From the NCBI RefSeq assembly GCF_003589595.1, contig NW_020656077.1, forward strand, positions 5,141,902 through 5,205,901: a DNA stretch of 64,000 bases, given 5' to 3'. Shown here piece after piece: positions 10,771-20,808 of this stretch; position 1 is the first letter of the stretch, and every line of letters starts with the position of its first letter. Source of the stretch: Hyposmocoma kahamanoa. Taxonomy: Eukaryota; Arthropoda; Insecta; Lepidoptera; Cosmopterigidae. Made by a program: the position numbers and the translations under genes. The notes under the pieces were generated by a model, which made no database searches, was not told the DNA's origin, and worked only from the letters and a program-made list of their open reading frames with translations.

Positions 10771-10884
10771 TTTATATATTTGTATATTACTGAATTGCCA
10801 CGAAATGAGGCCCTATTTGTACAAGCTTAAAGTTGTAAATGGAAGTTTTATTGTTTCGTTTGATGATTTTCATGAAAGAATATA

Positions 10885-10968
10885 TATAGCTCAAATTTGA
10901 CGTTGGATTTGATGTTTGATGTCTTCAAGCACTCAGAGAGTGTATTGGAATTTTTTTAATTATACTGC
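10885..10968 (+). repeat. 85-bp dispersed repeat, copy 1 (copy 2 at 13850-13933)
   Basis: The segment running from TATAGCTCAA through TTGACGTTGGATTTGA to GAGAGTGTATTGGAATTTTT is repeated in the same orientation at 13850-13933 with a few changes. No ends or target duplications were recognised, so its nature is unknown. Confidence 0.75.
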
Positions 10969-11225
10969 TTTATATACTCTACAATTTCAATTTGTTAATT
11001 GTAGGTTTTGCTCCTCAGGTATGGTATGGTATGGTATTACGGGTTGGTGTTCGCAACTCGACGTCCAGGCGCTTCTTTTACTTGTGGTAATATGTATATT
11101 GTATTTACATGGAGTATTATAATTATTAATGCAAACACCGGTCACAAAAAAAGAAATAATTATAAGGAAGTCGTGGAGTCATTTCACAAAAAATAAATTA
11201 ATAACATGGTAGTAAAACATCATAA

Positions 11226-11530
11226 TGTTCATATCGAGTTCTTAAGACTTCGCGGTTGTTGCACATAGGACCTAAAACAATTTTTCCGGATTTAAATCGC
11301 GTATATTTGTTTTTTCAAATACACCTTAATATTTAAGTGGTCTGTGACACCAACGTTTCAGGCCCTGTAATAGGTCCCACGGTCATGGTTAACCGAGGTG
11401 GTAAAGTTATCAACAAGTTTAGCTAATAAAATAATATTAGGGTAAAGGGCCGGAAAAGTTGGTTTGTTTGAAAAAACAAATATACGCGATTTAAATCCGG
11501 AAAAATAGTTTCATTCCCTATCGTAATATT
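11226..11530. mobile_element. family B foldback, small copy
   Basis: The left arm (TCGAGTTCTTAAGACTTCGC, then CCGGATTTAAATCGCGTATA) returns as a reverse complement at 11455-11520. Between them lie the GGCCC and GGTCCCACGGTCATGG blocks typical of family B. A 29-bp insertion interrupts the left arm near 11320. Other members are at 44003, 52487 and 60530. No coding sequence. Confidence 0.75.
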
Positions 11531-12076
11531 CATTCATTACAATCAATAATACATAGAGTATATACTACCTCTTTATTTAGTCCCGGTATTAATGATTATT
11601 TTACGGTAGTGTGTTTAAAAGGAAAGTTTTGTAATTGTAAATAGAAATGCAACTATTTCCTTTTGATGTTTTGCCTTTTCCTTTTACACATCCCCTATTT
11701 CAGAGAGATGTATTGGTCAATTTATGTGTGTTACTTGAAGTTATTTTATTCTTTTCTTTAAGCTGAGGACATTTAATACTGAAAACACAGGTTGTCTCGA
11801 ATTATAAGTCTGGGTTTTGCTGTTGACTTTACCCTCTTTTATATAAACTACAACCTAAGTTCAGATGTTTTAATATTATCAAGTGACAGGACGGACAAGT
11901 CGTGCGTCTGATGGTAAGCTACACGTCTGTCTATAACAGTTGCAGTGCCACTCAGAGCTTTAAATCGCAGAGATCTGAGGGGCACTGCCACTGCGTCCGA
12001 CTGCCTGAGACAAGTTGACAAGTTCCATTTGCCTGTAATTTCACCAGCACCCTTACTCTCCAAAACCGGAATACAG

Positions 12077-12592
12077 TTGCTTGCTCGATGCCCTAGATGG
12101 ACTGCAGCGCTACGCCTTCCGTGTTGTCAACAATCCTCATGTAACTGAGCATGCGGAGTCGTTACAGCTTCGCAGAGATATAGCGTCTCTTAGCGTATTC
12201 TATCGCCTGTACCACGGTGAGTGCTCTGAAGAGTTATTCAACCTTATCCCTTCCTCTCCTTTCCATCAGCGGACCACCCGTGCCGGACTGCGTTGCCACA
12301 GTTGGACGGTCAGTTCAATACCGTCCCGCACTAAAAAGTTTGGCAATTCGTTCTTATGCCGAACCATCAAATTGTGGAACCAACTCCCGGCGCATGTATT
12401 CCCTCCCCTCTATAACATCGGGTCCTTCAAACGTAGTGTGAAGAAGCATTTGGCCAGACCGGCAAAATGATAGTGACGGAGTGAAGATATTTGTGTTTTC
12501 CATCCGTTACTCTCATCTCTGGACTGTATTCGCACTTTCCATCAGGCGCGGTGCAGTCATTTTGCCGAGTCACAATAAAAAAAAAAAAAAAA
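12077..12592 (+). mobile_element. 5'-truncated LINE nested in family A (516 bp, poly-A)
   Basis: The insertion begins inside an RT tail codon and ends in a tract of about 20 A at 12575-12593. The host repeat consensus continues on each side, so both ends are defined to within a base or two. At most 1-2 bp could be target duplication, which is shorter than usual for target-primed reverse transcription. Confidence 0.85.
12081..12470 (+). pseudogene. CR1/Jockey-like RT, intact C-terminal 130 codons
   Basis: The uninterrupted frame reads LDALDGLQRYAFRVVNNP, then LRRDIASLSVFYRLYHGECS, then a basic stretch, LCRTIKLWNQLPAHVFPP and SFKRSVKKHLARPAK before the stop at 12470. The LRRDxASLxVFYRxYHGxCSEEL and LWNxLPxxVFP blocks mark the RT tail shared by many lepidopteran endonuclease-RT elements. 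The frame has no stop or frameshift, but all catalytic domains were lost by 5' truncation at insertion. Absence of decay argues for a recent event, younger than the family A copy it interrupts. Confidence 0.85.
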
Positions 12593-12697
12593 AAGTAATG
12601 CTGACATTACTGTTTGGCGGCAGAAATAGGTAAGGTGGCAGTACTTCCCTGGACGAACTGTTTCACAATGAGCTCTACTGCTACTAAGCCCACAAAG

Positions 12698-14189
12698 ATA
12701 ACATTATCTATCCATTAGGTAAATGGTTTCGGTGATTATGAGCCAATAACGTCAGCCCGATGCCCGTGAGTGTGACAAAAACTATTAATAACTGACGGCA
12801 AGCATACATCACGCGAGCAACCAAGCAAAAAGCAGCGATAACCTAGTTGATAGGATACTGGTCATACATGGAAGTGGTCCTGAATTTGATACCCATGGGG
12901 GACAACTGTTTATACTCTAATCGAAACATCTAACTTAAGACAAACTTAAAACATCTAACAAGCCCAAATGGCTTTAGTTGATTCCGTGTGACAGTGAAAG
13001 TGATGAATCAATCACTTTGAAAAAAATAAAATAAAAAAAAAAGTAAAATTTGGGTTGAACTTCAACTGATAAGTAAGTATACGGCGCGAAAACACGATTG
13101 CTAAAAATTTTCACGATAGAAAAAAAATACAAACTTACCTCGAAATTTTACGAGAAAACCGCTGCATTCAATACTTTTTTTACCATACCGATGATTTTTT
13201 TATATTAGCTTAACTAAATAGAACACGTAGTATAACTCTATACATTTTTCGAATTGATTTAATTCTGTTTGTAAAAAAATTAATTGTGAAATAAAGGCAG
13301 TGTCTCTTACGCTCGACCAGCGCAATAGATCCGATTCAGTACGGGAAAAATACGGGAAAAAGGGTTTGCATTGCAAAGAATTGCAACAACCTGCAGCCAT
13401 GGGAGTCAAATCTGTTTTCGTGGTATCGTCATTCGCGTAATCGGCATTTGCACTCTCGTAGTACACGCCCAGGTGCGAGATGATCGTGACGATTTGTATG
13501 TATGTATCTATGTATCTAATAACAATTTGTTGAAGACTAAATAGCAATTGTAACAAAGAAAAAATGAAATAAGACACGGAAAAGAATACTTTGTGTGAGA
13601 AATTACTAATTTATGAAAAAAAGAGGGATTTAATAACCGCGAAACATACAATGTTTTTCATCACATTTACGAGGAAGTACAATTTCTTGTATAAATACAT
13701 AATATGGTTCACAATACAACAATCATGAATTTTGCAAATGGCGGGTTTTTTGGTATTTTTTTTTCAACAGATGGCCAGCTAACTGGAAGAATTTTCATAG
13801 ATGATAAATACAACTCAAGTACGGCTCGAATGCACACAGCCATAGAATATAGCTCAAAGTTGACGTTGGATTTGAAGTTTGCTTGAAGATATTCAAGCAC
13901 TTAGAGAGTGTATTGGAATTTTTTAAATAAAGAAAAATTGCAAAATTTCTATACAGTAAATAATTAAAATCATTCCATAAGAAATTTTAATAATAAATTC
14001 TGTTTTGTTATTATTTTAGGCGATGTTTTAATTTCGAAAGTAAGTAACCTCCTTGTTTGAACTTGAACCTGACAGTAAGGAAGTATGATGTGCTACAAAT
14101 AAAAAAGCTCCTTACCAACCATGACTGTAATGGGAAGAAAAAAGGTCTGAGGATTTTATTACCCGCATTATAGTCAAGCTCTACTACTT
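12698..14189. other. mostly unassigned sequence
   Basis: Holds the second copy of the 85-bp repeat (13850-13933) and a weak tRNA-like stretch near 12830-12900 (TAACCTAGTTGATAGGATAC). The 125-codon minus frame at 13200-13577 has no known motif and I do not call it a gene. Confidence 0.4.
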
Positions 14190-14668
14190 GTAGAGCTCCT
14201 TGAGAAAAAGAGTTCTTCCAGTGAAGTACTTTACCTATTTCTGCCGCCAAGCAGTAATGTCAGCATTACTGCGTTCCGGTTTAGAAGGGTAAGAGTGCTG
14301 ATCAAATCACAGGCACATGGAACTTGTCATTTTGTTTACTTCTGTGGTACTTATGTTAGTAATATTCGTATACCTAAATGGTGCATCATAGAAAAACTTC
14401 TACAAGTCTATACTTGTGGACTTCATGCAAACTGTAGCAGCGCGGCGTATAACTGTGCATGCCTGCCGCCCGTCGTCGTCGTGTACGGACGAAGACATTC
14501 GCATATCTTGTTTTGCACTCTCATCAACTTATGTCCCAGAGTGACGGGCGCAGGGGCAGTGCCTATAGGAACTTTGCGATTTAAAGCTCTGACCGGCACT
14601 GCAACTGTTATGGATAGACGTGTCGCTTACCACCAGGCGGAGTACTTGTTCGTCCCGCCACTAAGTAT
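14190..14668 (-). repeat. family A repeat, copy 4, with a ~190-bp internal module
   Basis: A full-length minus-strand copy in which the normal junction near AAGTTGA is replaced by about 190 bp (14331-14520) that family A usually lacks. The same module sits at the same junction in copy 6 (20430-20736). The two copies therefore descend from a variant master with the module already in place. Confidence 0.85.
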
Positions 14669-16404
14669 CATAAAAAGAAGTTAGCCACCGTGCAATCATA
14701 CCATTTGCGGGCGAATGTGATGAAAAGTATATATAACCCAACATTTGTAGACAACGGATACATTGTCCTTGCTTTTTCATTCTGCCATAGTCCGTAATAG
14801 GTGCAATAAGCAAGTGGTGATTTTGCAATTAGTCTATCGTATTTCGCAAGATATCTTTGCATTGTTAATGCGCTATTCCTATCCCAACCATTGTCGGAAC
14901 GCTGCTCTTTTATTCAACAGGGTATTCCAGCAATTATCAAGCTTTAAAGACAGCTAAGAGAGAGAATTCTTACTTTAAACAATATTACATTTATTTTTAA
15001 TGGAATCTCGAATACGGCACGTATATTACTGAATAGATGAAATTAGACCGCCGCCGCGGTAGAAAATGCAAAATCAAAACAATCTTACACATTATTTATT
15101 ATACTTGAAATAGTCACATTGGTTAAACTCTACCGCTCATTCGTAAGGCAGATTTCCCTCAGAAGAATGAGCAAGAAACTCTAGGGATTGCTCTTTGTAA
15201 ATAACATTTGTACGCATTATACATTTACAATATATTTTTTTTCGTTTTCAAACATCAGAGATCGAGACTACATCCATGAGCTAAACGGGTTATTACCACG
15301 GATTTTTATCATCCAAGTACGCAGAAGTTGTATAATAAATAACTTTAGTATAAAGTCTTTGTTTCACTATACTTTTAAACCTCCTGAATGGCAAATTTTG
15401 TATATCAACCGGAATCTTGTTATAAAAGCGTATACATTACCCCTTAAATGAATTTGTGACTTATATTATGACGACTGTCAAGAACAGGTAGTTTATTTTT
15501 ATTCCTCGTATTAATGTTATGTCTGCATTGACTTACAATTATATGGACGTCGGGTCCGCGCTAAAAAGTGTCCGCACTTGTAAGGCGCTAAAATCGTATA
15601 CAGAGCGCCAAACTCCGCTTTAGTCTTCATTTATTCGACTATACGATACTGCGATGACATTACAATTTAAATTTCGAATAGGTTGACTTGGGACATTTTT
15701 TTCGTGGTTTTTGTATTAGACCCGTCGTCTATTTATTTGTAAGTCAATGTATGTCTGTTACTATTTTTCATAAAGAAATTACTATTCCTCCCAACATAAA
15801 TTACATTTTCGTGACGCTAGTATAAGAATGTTAATTTCCTTAAACTTGTCTATCAAAACGCATGTGTCTTTATAACATACACAATCTCACTTAATTAAAA
15901 CTCGGAAGCTTTATTACCCCCTCTTTAGACAGGGGACTGTCCCTGTGTCGCACCGCTTTTTAATCCAAGGATTTTTTTAAATTTATTATCCAGAGGACTT
16001 AACTTTATAAGTATGTATATTCATCCAGTTTCTAAGTAGTATGTTTTCTTACCTCCTTGCAAGGTATTAATGATTCGCCATTATATTGAGTGGCCTCGGA
16101 TCCTCGGCGCGTGGCGCCCCATTTTATTTATTGAGCTGTATTGATTCTAGATAATTCGATGAAATTACTCTAACATTAGTGTAATTCGCGAGTTGATAAC
16201 TAGGCCTCAGCTAACAACAACAACTTTTCTGTGATACTTCTACGAGTTTCAATTTCAATGCGTGTTACGTAAATCTTGTGTTTCTTATTATGGTTGGTTT
16301 TAATTAAAAAATAATAATGATGTTTTATTTTATACATCATAACTAAAATATTTATATGTCTAATTCGAAGTTACACAATAACAAGATTATCCTGCCTTCT
16401 AAAT
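14669..16404. other. unassigned AT-rich sequence
   Basis: No gene or RNA supported. Short frames such as 15188-15451 lack motifs. Confidence 0.5.
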
Positions 16405-16500
16405 AAAGTCCGACCGAAACTGGTTTTCCGGCCGAATCCGATACCGAAACCGAATGTTCGGCCGTGACTTCAGTTTCGGCTGAAACCGAAACTCACGTGG
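16405..16500. repeat. cluster of CCGAAAC/GTTTCGG motifs beside a hAT remnant
   Basis: Six or more short CCGAAAC or TTCGGC motifs occur in both orientations within 95 bp of otherwise AT-rich DNA. They lie on the 3' side of the minus-strand hAT transposase fragment and may be its subterminal transposase-binding repeats. That role is inference. Confidence 0.5.
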
Positions 16501-16589
16501 TGAAGTATAAAATACCTTTATACACTGAATTTTGATGCATTTTACCCATTATTATACAATAATTACAAGAAATGAAAGCACTGTATATT

Positions 16590-17170
16590 TTGTTGTAATC
16601 ATTTATTCACTAACTGGTACTGTTTGCGTGCATGCGTTATCAAATGACAACTCAAGAGTGGCTTCATAAAAAAATGTCAACACGGATGTAAGGTTCCTTA
16701 TAATGACCCATTCATTAGATTGAAAGGAATCAACCTTACCATGTTCAACACAGTATAAGTTTACTGCATTTTTTTTGTTCCAAAAGTCTTTGTAGCATTA
16801 AATACGTGCTGTTCCATCTCACATCAATGTCTTGCACCAAGGCATGTACAGGCAATCCGCATTGTTTTTGACATTCCGTCAATTTCCTGGTTGTTGGCTC
16901 ACTGTGATGAAAATGACCCACCATTTTTCTACATATCTTTAACAGGTCTTTTATTACGTCTTCTGAAAGTAGAGCTTGTTTTATCACAAGCTGGAGCGTA
17001 TGAACACATCCTATGGATTAATACTGATCATGTCCGTGTAATGTTTGTTTTTTTGGTTCGTAGCTTCCTAAAGAATACGACTTGCTACATATCTTGCAAA
17101 CAGCTTTTGATGTATCACTGATACTTTTGTCGAAGTACTGCCAAATCGGATTTTTTTCTCTTAGTGACAT
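16590..17170 (-). pseudogene. hAT transposase (BED finger plus catalytic-core fragment), internally deleted
   Basis: On the minus strand an ATG at 17170 opens a 50-codon frame with a BED zinc finger start: NPIWQYFDKS, then KAVCKICSKSYSLGS and LHGH, stopping at 17018. Immediately after comes the middle of a hAT transposase in another frame: IGCVHTLQLVIKQALLSE, then RKMVGHFHHSEPTTRKL, QDIDVRWNSTYLMLQRLLEQ, and after a further shift NEWVIIRNLTSVLTFFYEAT. The first catalytic segment between the BED finger and HTLQLV is deleted, as is the C-terminal dimerisation region. The RWNSTY block is diagnostic for hAT. It cannot transpose. The start codon lies inside the palindrome at 17152-17198. Confidence 0.85.
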
Positions 17171-17198
17171 TTTAGTAAAATGTCACTAAGAGAAAAAA
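17152..17198. repeat. perfect 23-bp inverted repeat with 1-nt spacer
   Basis: The arm TTCTCTTAGTGACATTTTA and its outer T run are mirrored exactly around the G at 17175. The left arm encodes the first codons (MSLREK) of the BED frame on the minus strand, so the right arm repeats the same codons on the plus strand. Confidence 0.95.
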
Positions 17199-17244
17199 GT
17201 AGTAGTAATCACAATTGTAATTTGTTTTTTATTTATTTTATTTA

Positions 17245-17245
<1 letters not shown>

Positions 17246-17281
<36 letters not shown>
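17246..17281. repeat. (TG)n microsatellite
   Basis: About eighteen uninterrupted TG dinucleotides. Confidence 0.98.
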
Positions 17282-17368
17282 GATATTTTTGTAAATTTTA
17301 TTGCAAATATGAGAACTAAACATATGAAAGAATTGTTTAAAGAATGCTTTTTTGTGAGATTCATTAGG

Positions 17369-17406
17369 ATAAATTACATGAATAATGACTTATTCATGTA
17401 ATTTAT
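17369..17406. repeat. 17-bp perfect stem with 4-nt loop
   Basis: ATAAATTACATGAATAA is followed by TGAC and the exact reverse complement. It lies 90 bp beyond the TG repeat, opposite the other palindrome at 17152. Confidence 0.9.
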
Positions 17407-17735
17407 AATTTGTCACAAAAAACTTTTTTTTTAATCTTTGGTTTTGGAAAATCACTTCATTATTTACAAAGTGTATCGAATTGAAAGTCGCTATTAGGAA
17501 TTAAAATTACTATGATACGGGATTAGTTGATGGGCTGCTTGTTCCAAATCTCTGTGGCGGCACAAATTGCACGTTCGGCTTCCGGTTCGATTAGGCACGT
17601 AAGACGTATATATCACAGCCGATTGTTATATTGCTTTATAGCACATTGAGTCTAAACATTTTTTGGATTTGTATGAATTAAATAACTGTATAATACATTG
17701 CACTTATGTGCGGCGTATACATTTGTTTTTTATGA

Positions 17736-17984
17736 TACCTAGTCACGGAATGAACAAATCATGTGTCTGGTTGATAAGCGACACGTCTGTCCATAACAGT
17801 TGTAGTGCTACTCAGAGCTTTAAATCGCAAAGATCTGAGGGGTATTGCCACTGCGCCCATTACCTTTAATATAAGTTGACCAGTTCAAAACTGCAAACGC
17901 AGTGAGCATACTGTTTGAGGCAGAAATAGGTAAGGTGGCAAATATTCCTTGGAGGAATCTTTCACAGGGATCTCTATTGCCTAT
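17736..17984 (+). repeat. family A repeat, copy 5 (internally deleted, diverged)
   Basis: Contains the start, the CTCAGAGCTTTAAATCGCAA core and the GCAGAAATAGGTAAGGTGGC end of family A, but lacks about 40 bp around the ACCGGAACACAG segment. Confidence 0.85.
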
Positions 17985-18007
17985 TAAGTATAAATTGTCA
18001 TCTCGAT

Positions 18008-18190
18008 TCGTATTTTTAACCAACTTCAAAAAAGCAGGAGGTTCTCAATTCGACTGCGTTTCTTTCGTATGCACATATTATGTTAGGCGATTTTAATCCG
18101 GTCTCGCGAACTTTCCGTTAACCGATTTCAATAAAACTTGGTAAATAGATGCAATTTCACGAGCTTGAGGTTGGTTTTTTAATAAAAAAG
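18008..18190 (+). repeat. family F interspersed repeat, copy 1 (deleted core)
   Basis: Begins ACTTCAAAAAAGCAGGAGGT, continues CTCAATTCGACTG and ends with TTCAATAAAACTTGG and GAGGTTGGTTTTTT. Family F has ends related to ACCGACTTCAAAA and a middle reading CAAACTAGGGGATGAATC. The middle is missing here. Seven copies occur in the window, and I know closely similar sequence from many Lepidoptera. Confidence 0.8.
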
Positions 18191-18334
18191 TTATAATTAT
18201 CCTTATATCAATTTTTCGGTCTCAAAATAAAAAGACATCGTACATTCTAAACAAAAGACTGTTATAATTCGCACCTCCATCAAAATACTAACCTTCATTT
18301 CACATCCAACCTTAGACGTAATGGAATAATAAAT

Positions 18335-18552
18335 AAATATTAGACAACACCGCGTTATGTTGCTCTTATCCCAACGTAATCAACTAAAGCACTTGTGTTA
18401 TGGAAATCGGAAACATTGACGGTATCACGAACACCCAGACTCGAGACAATATAAAAAGTTACTATCCTACATACCGGGGATCGAACCCGTTACCTCAGAG
18501 ATGGCGACATTACCAAAATCGGAATGCAAACCACTCGACCACGGCGGTCGCC
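18335..18552 (-). repeat. family D tRNA-derived SINE, copy 1
   Basis: The minus-strand head has A box TGGTCGAGTGG and B box GGGTTCGATCCCCGG; the tail contains CGAGTCTGGGTGTTCGTG. Related copies are at 24885-25080 (minus) and 42835-42925 (plus, head only). Confidence 0.8.
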
Positions 18553-19045
18553 AAAATATAATACATATTTAACATGACCGCTTTGAGTGGGACAGTCCCG
18601 CTTTTAAGCTACGTGTCCCGCTGTCCCCAAAAGACGTGAAAATAAATCTAATATAACGGCGCAAAAGTGAAGTGTCAAATAAGCCTTGTTGCCCGGTGAT
18701 TTTAGTTGTGCGTGCGTCATCGACCACCAATCTTCGATGGCGTCAGTACTATACGTGCATTGTTTTTGGCGGTGATGTGCGGTTGGCGGCGGCTGGAATA
18801 GATTTAAAATCTAAACCTCGAGTATTAAAGAAAATTAGCTCATCCCTAAAAATATGTTAAGCTAGCCCATCAGACCACACAAAATTAGTTCTTTTTTATT
18901 TTTGATCATGAAACATTTTTAGTTCTTTAAAAAAAAAATTAACTATTAAACATTTTCTAACCGTCATGAATATGTGTTTAAAAGACGGAAAGAATATGCG
19001 GTCACGTTATACATATTTCATCCATTTGTTTCTTATAATCTCAGT
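18553..19045. other. unassigned sequence, locally GC-richer
   Basis: The part near 18580-18800 is GC-richer than its surroundings (GGGACAGTCCCGCTTTTAAG, GGCGGCGGCTGGAATAG). No frame has a recognisable motif. Confidence 0.4.
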
Positions 19046-19490
19046 GCAGAGTACTAAAAAAACCGACCTTAAAAGTACGTGGAATTACATATAATTACCA
19101 AGTTTTAATGAATTCGGTTACCGGAAAGTACGTAAGCCCGGATTCATCCCCTAGTTCGCAATTATACGGGACTTGATACAGGAGATAATAAAAATCGTTT
19201 CTCACTACTCAAAGTATATTAAGAGAGAAAAACGCCTTGAATTGGAGAATAGCAAAAAAACATTTAGGCGCTATTTATAAAAATGAATCTTCATGCGTGA
19301 ACAGCCACCCTCAGAAGCGGATGATTTTCTTCAAAATTAAATGGGAGCACTAGGGAGGTACCATCTTTCCAACAAAAAAAAAATCATGAAAATCGGTTCT
19401 CAAATACCGGAATTATCGCGTAACATAGATACAAAATAAAACATACAGTCGAATTGAGAACCTCCTCCTTTTTTTTGAAGTCGGTTAAAA
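19046..19490 (-). repeat. family F repeat, copy 2, with an inserted ~190-bp module
   Basis: A near-complete minus-strand copy from AAACCGACCTTAAAAGTACG to TTGAAGTCGGTTAAAAAT. Between CCCTAGTT and the CACCCTCAG stretch it carries a block containing GGACTTGATACAGGAGATAA and AAACGCCTTGAATTGGAGAA, which recurs at the same position in copy 5 (48548-48835). Confidence 0.85.
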
Positions 19491-20306
19491 ATAAGGTCAT
19501 TAAAGAGGCGTACATTTTTAAAATTAAACAATCAGTAAGTAGCTGCAACAATAACAATACATCTATGTCACAATTTTGCTCAGCTACTCACTCAATATAA
19601 AGTGTATACGAATTCCGATTTCCCCAACGACAAAAGCCATATAAATAGCCTCAAGATCGTTTATTATGCCGCCAAAGACCACCAAAGGAAAATAGAGAGC
19701 CGAGTTTGTAACAGAAACAAGCACAAGTCGGTATGTATCGAAGTTAACAGTTTATTGGCGACGTGTTTGCCCGCAAATACGATTTCGCGGGGACGTGACT
19801 TTGCAGCTTTAAACTTACTTCTGTAGGGTGACTACGATTGTTCTGTATGAAACCGTCTACTCCAGATCAGATTATGAAATTCTGCTGTTAAACATAGCCT
19901 TGCCGAAAAGTTTTCCATTGTCAACACACAGGCTGGTTATTGATGGATCATGATAAGATACTTAGACGTTAGTTTTTTACGCTGCATCTCGACAGCGATT
20001 GTTACGTGACACTTCTTTTTGTAATTAATAATAGTTAAACACATTTACATCGCTTAGAATTACAGATTTGTGCTTTTTGCAGTGGAAGTCCTAGTCACTC
20101 TTTCAGTGCGCCTATATGAAGCCCTCAGGAACGGGATGAGTGGCTTCGGCCAAGGAATAAGCTTAACCACCCAAAATGGAACCCTAGCCATTGTCCTGCG
20201 CTTGTGGAAAATGCGCCAGGGCGAGGTTTTCAATGAAATTTTCCACATGCAACTAAGTGAAAGTAAAAAAATCTATTAATTTCTTTCCACGCACAATTTG
20301 CCGTCA
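19491..20306. other. unassigned sequence with a GC-richer, possibly coding block
   Basis: Between 20060 and 20260 both strands carry frames over 60 codons, unusual for this AT-rich DNA, including VLVTLSVRLYEALRNGMSGF on the plus strand and ARVPFWVVKLIPWPKPLIPF on the minus strand. Neither matches a family I can name. The 74-codon frame at 19602-19826 is equally unassigned. They could be decayed transposon pieces. Confidence 0.3.
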
Positions 20307-20736
20307 TGTGGCGGGACGAGCCGAGCAACTTCATGCGCCTGGTGGTAAGCGACAAGCCTGCCCAGAACAGTTGCAGTGCCATTCAGAGCTTTAAAACATA
20401 AAGATCTGAGGGGCGCTGCCAATGTGTCACACACCCTGAAACATAAGTTGATGAGAGTGCACCACAAGTTTATGCGAATGTCTTCCTCCGTACACGACGA
20501 CGATGGGTGGCAGGCATGCACACATATACGCCGCGCTGCTACAGTTTACATGGAGTCCACAAGTATAGACTTGTCTTATTAATAACAATAATAATAATAT
20601 CTTTTATTCTTTCATATTCATCATGGGTAGATAAGTACGTAATCGTAATAATATTGGCACAGTATTGATGTTATATAATTTTTTAAAGTTTTTCTATGAT
20701 GCACCATTTTGGTATACGAATATTACTAACATAAGT
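20307..20736 (+). repeat. family A repeat, copy 6, module variant with its own insertion
   Basis: Starts GTGGCGGGACGAGC, reaches CATAAGTTGATGAGAGTGC and then enters the same ~190-bp module as copy 4 (CCGTACACGACGACGATGGG ... GGTATACGAATATTACTAAC). The module is interrupted at about 20575-20686 by ~112 bp beginning with an AATAATAATAATATC tract, which copy 4 lacks. The 3' third of family A is missing. Confidence 0.85.
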
Positions 20737-20808
20737 AAAAAAATAAGTACCGACATTGACAGTGTAAAATAAAAGAAAATTCAAGTATTACATATTATGT
20801 GTATTATA

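Larger units (their letters stand above)
11879..12697 (+). repeat. family A repeat, copy 3, split by a LINE insertion
   Basis: The first part (11879-12076) ends at AAACCGGAATACAG. The rest resumes at 12593 with TAATGCTGACATTACTG and runs to the usual end near 12697. The gap holds a 5'-truncated LINE with a poly-A tail. The two parts join with little or no duplicated sequence. Confidence 0.9.

Noticed and set aside
13200..13577. 125-codon minus-strand frame as a gene
   Set aside because: No motif, no matching exon structure and a composition expected in AT-rich DNA.
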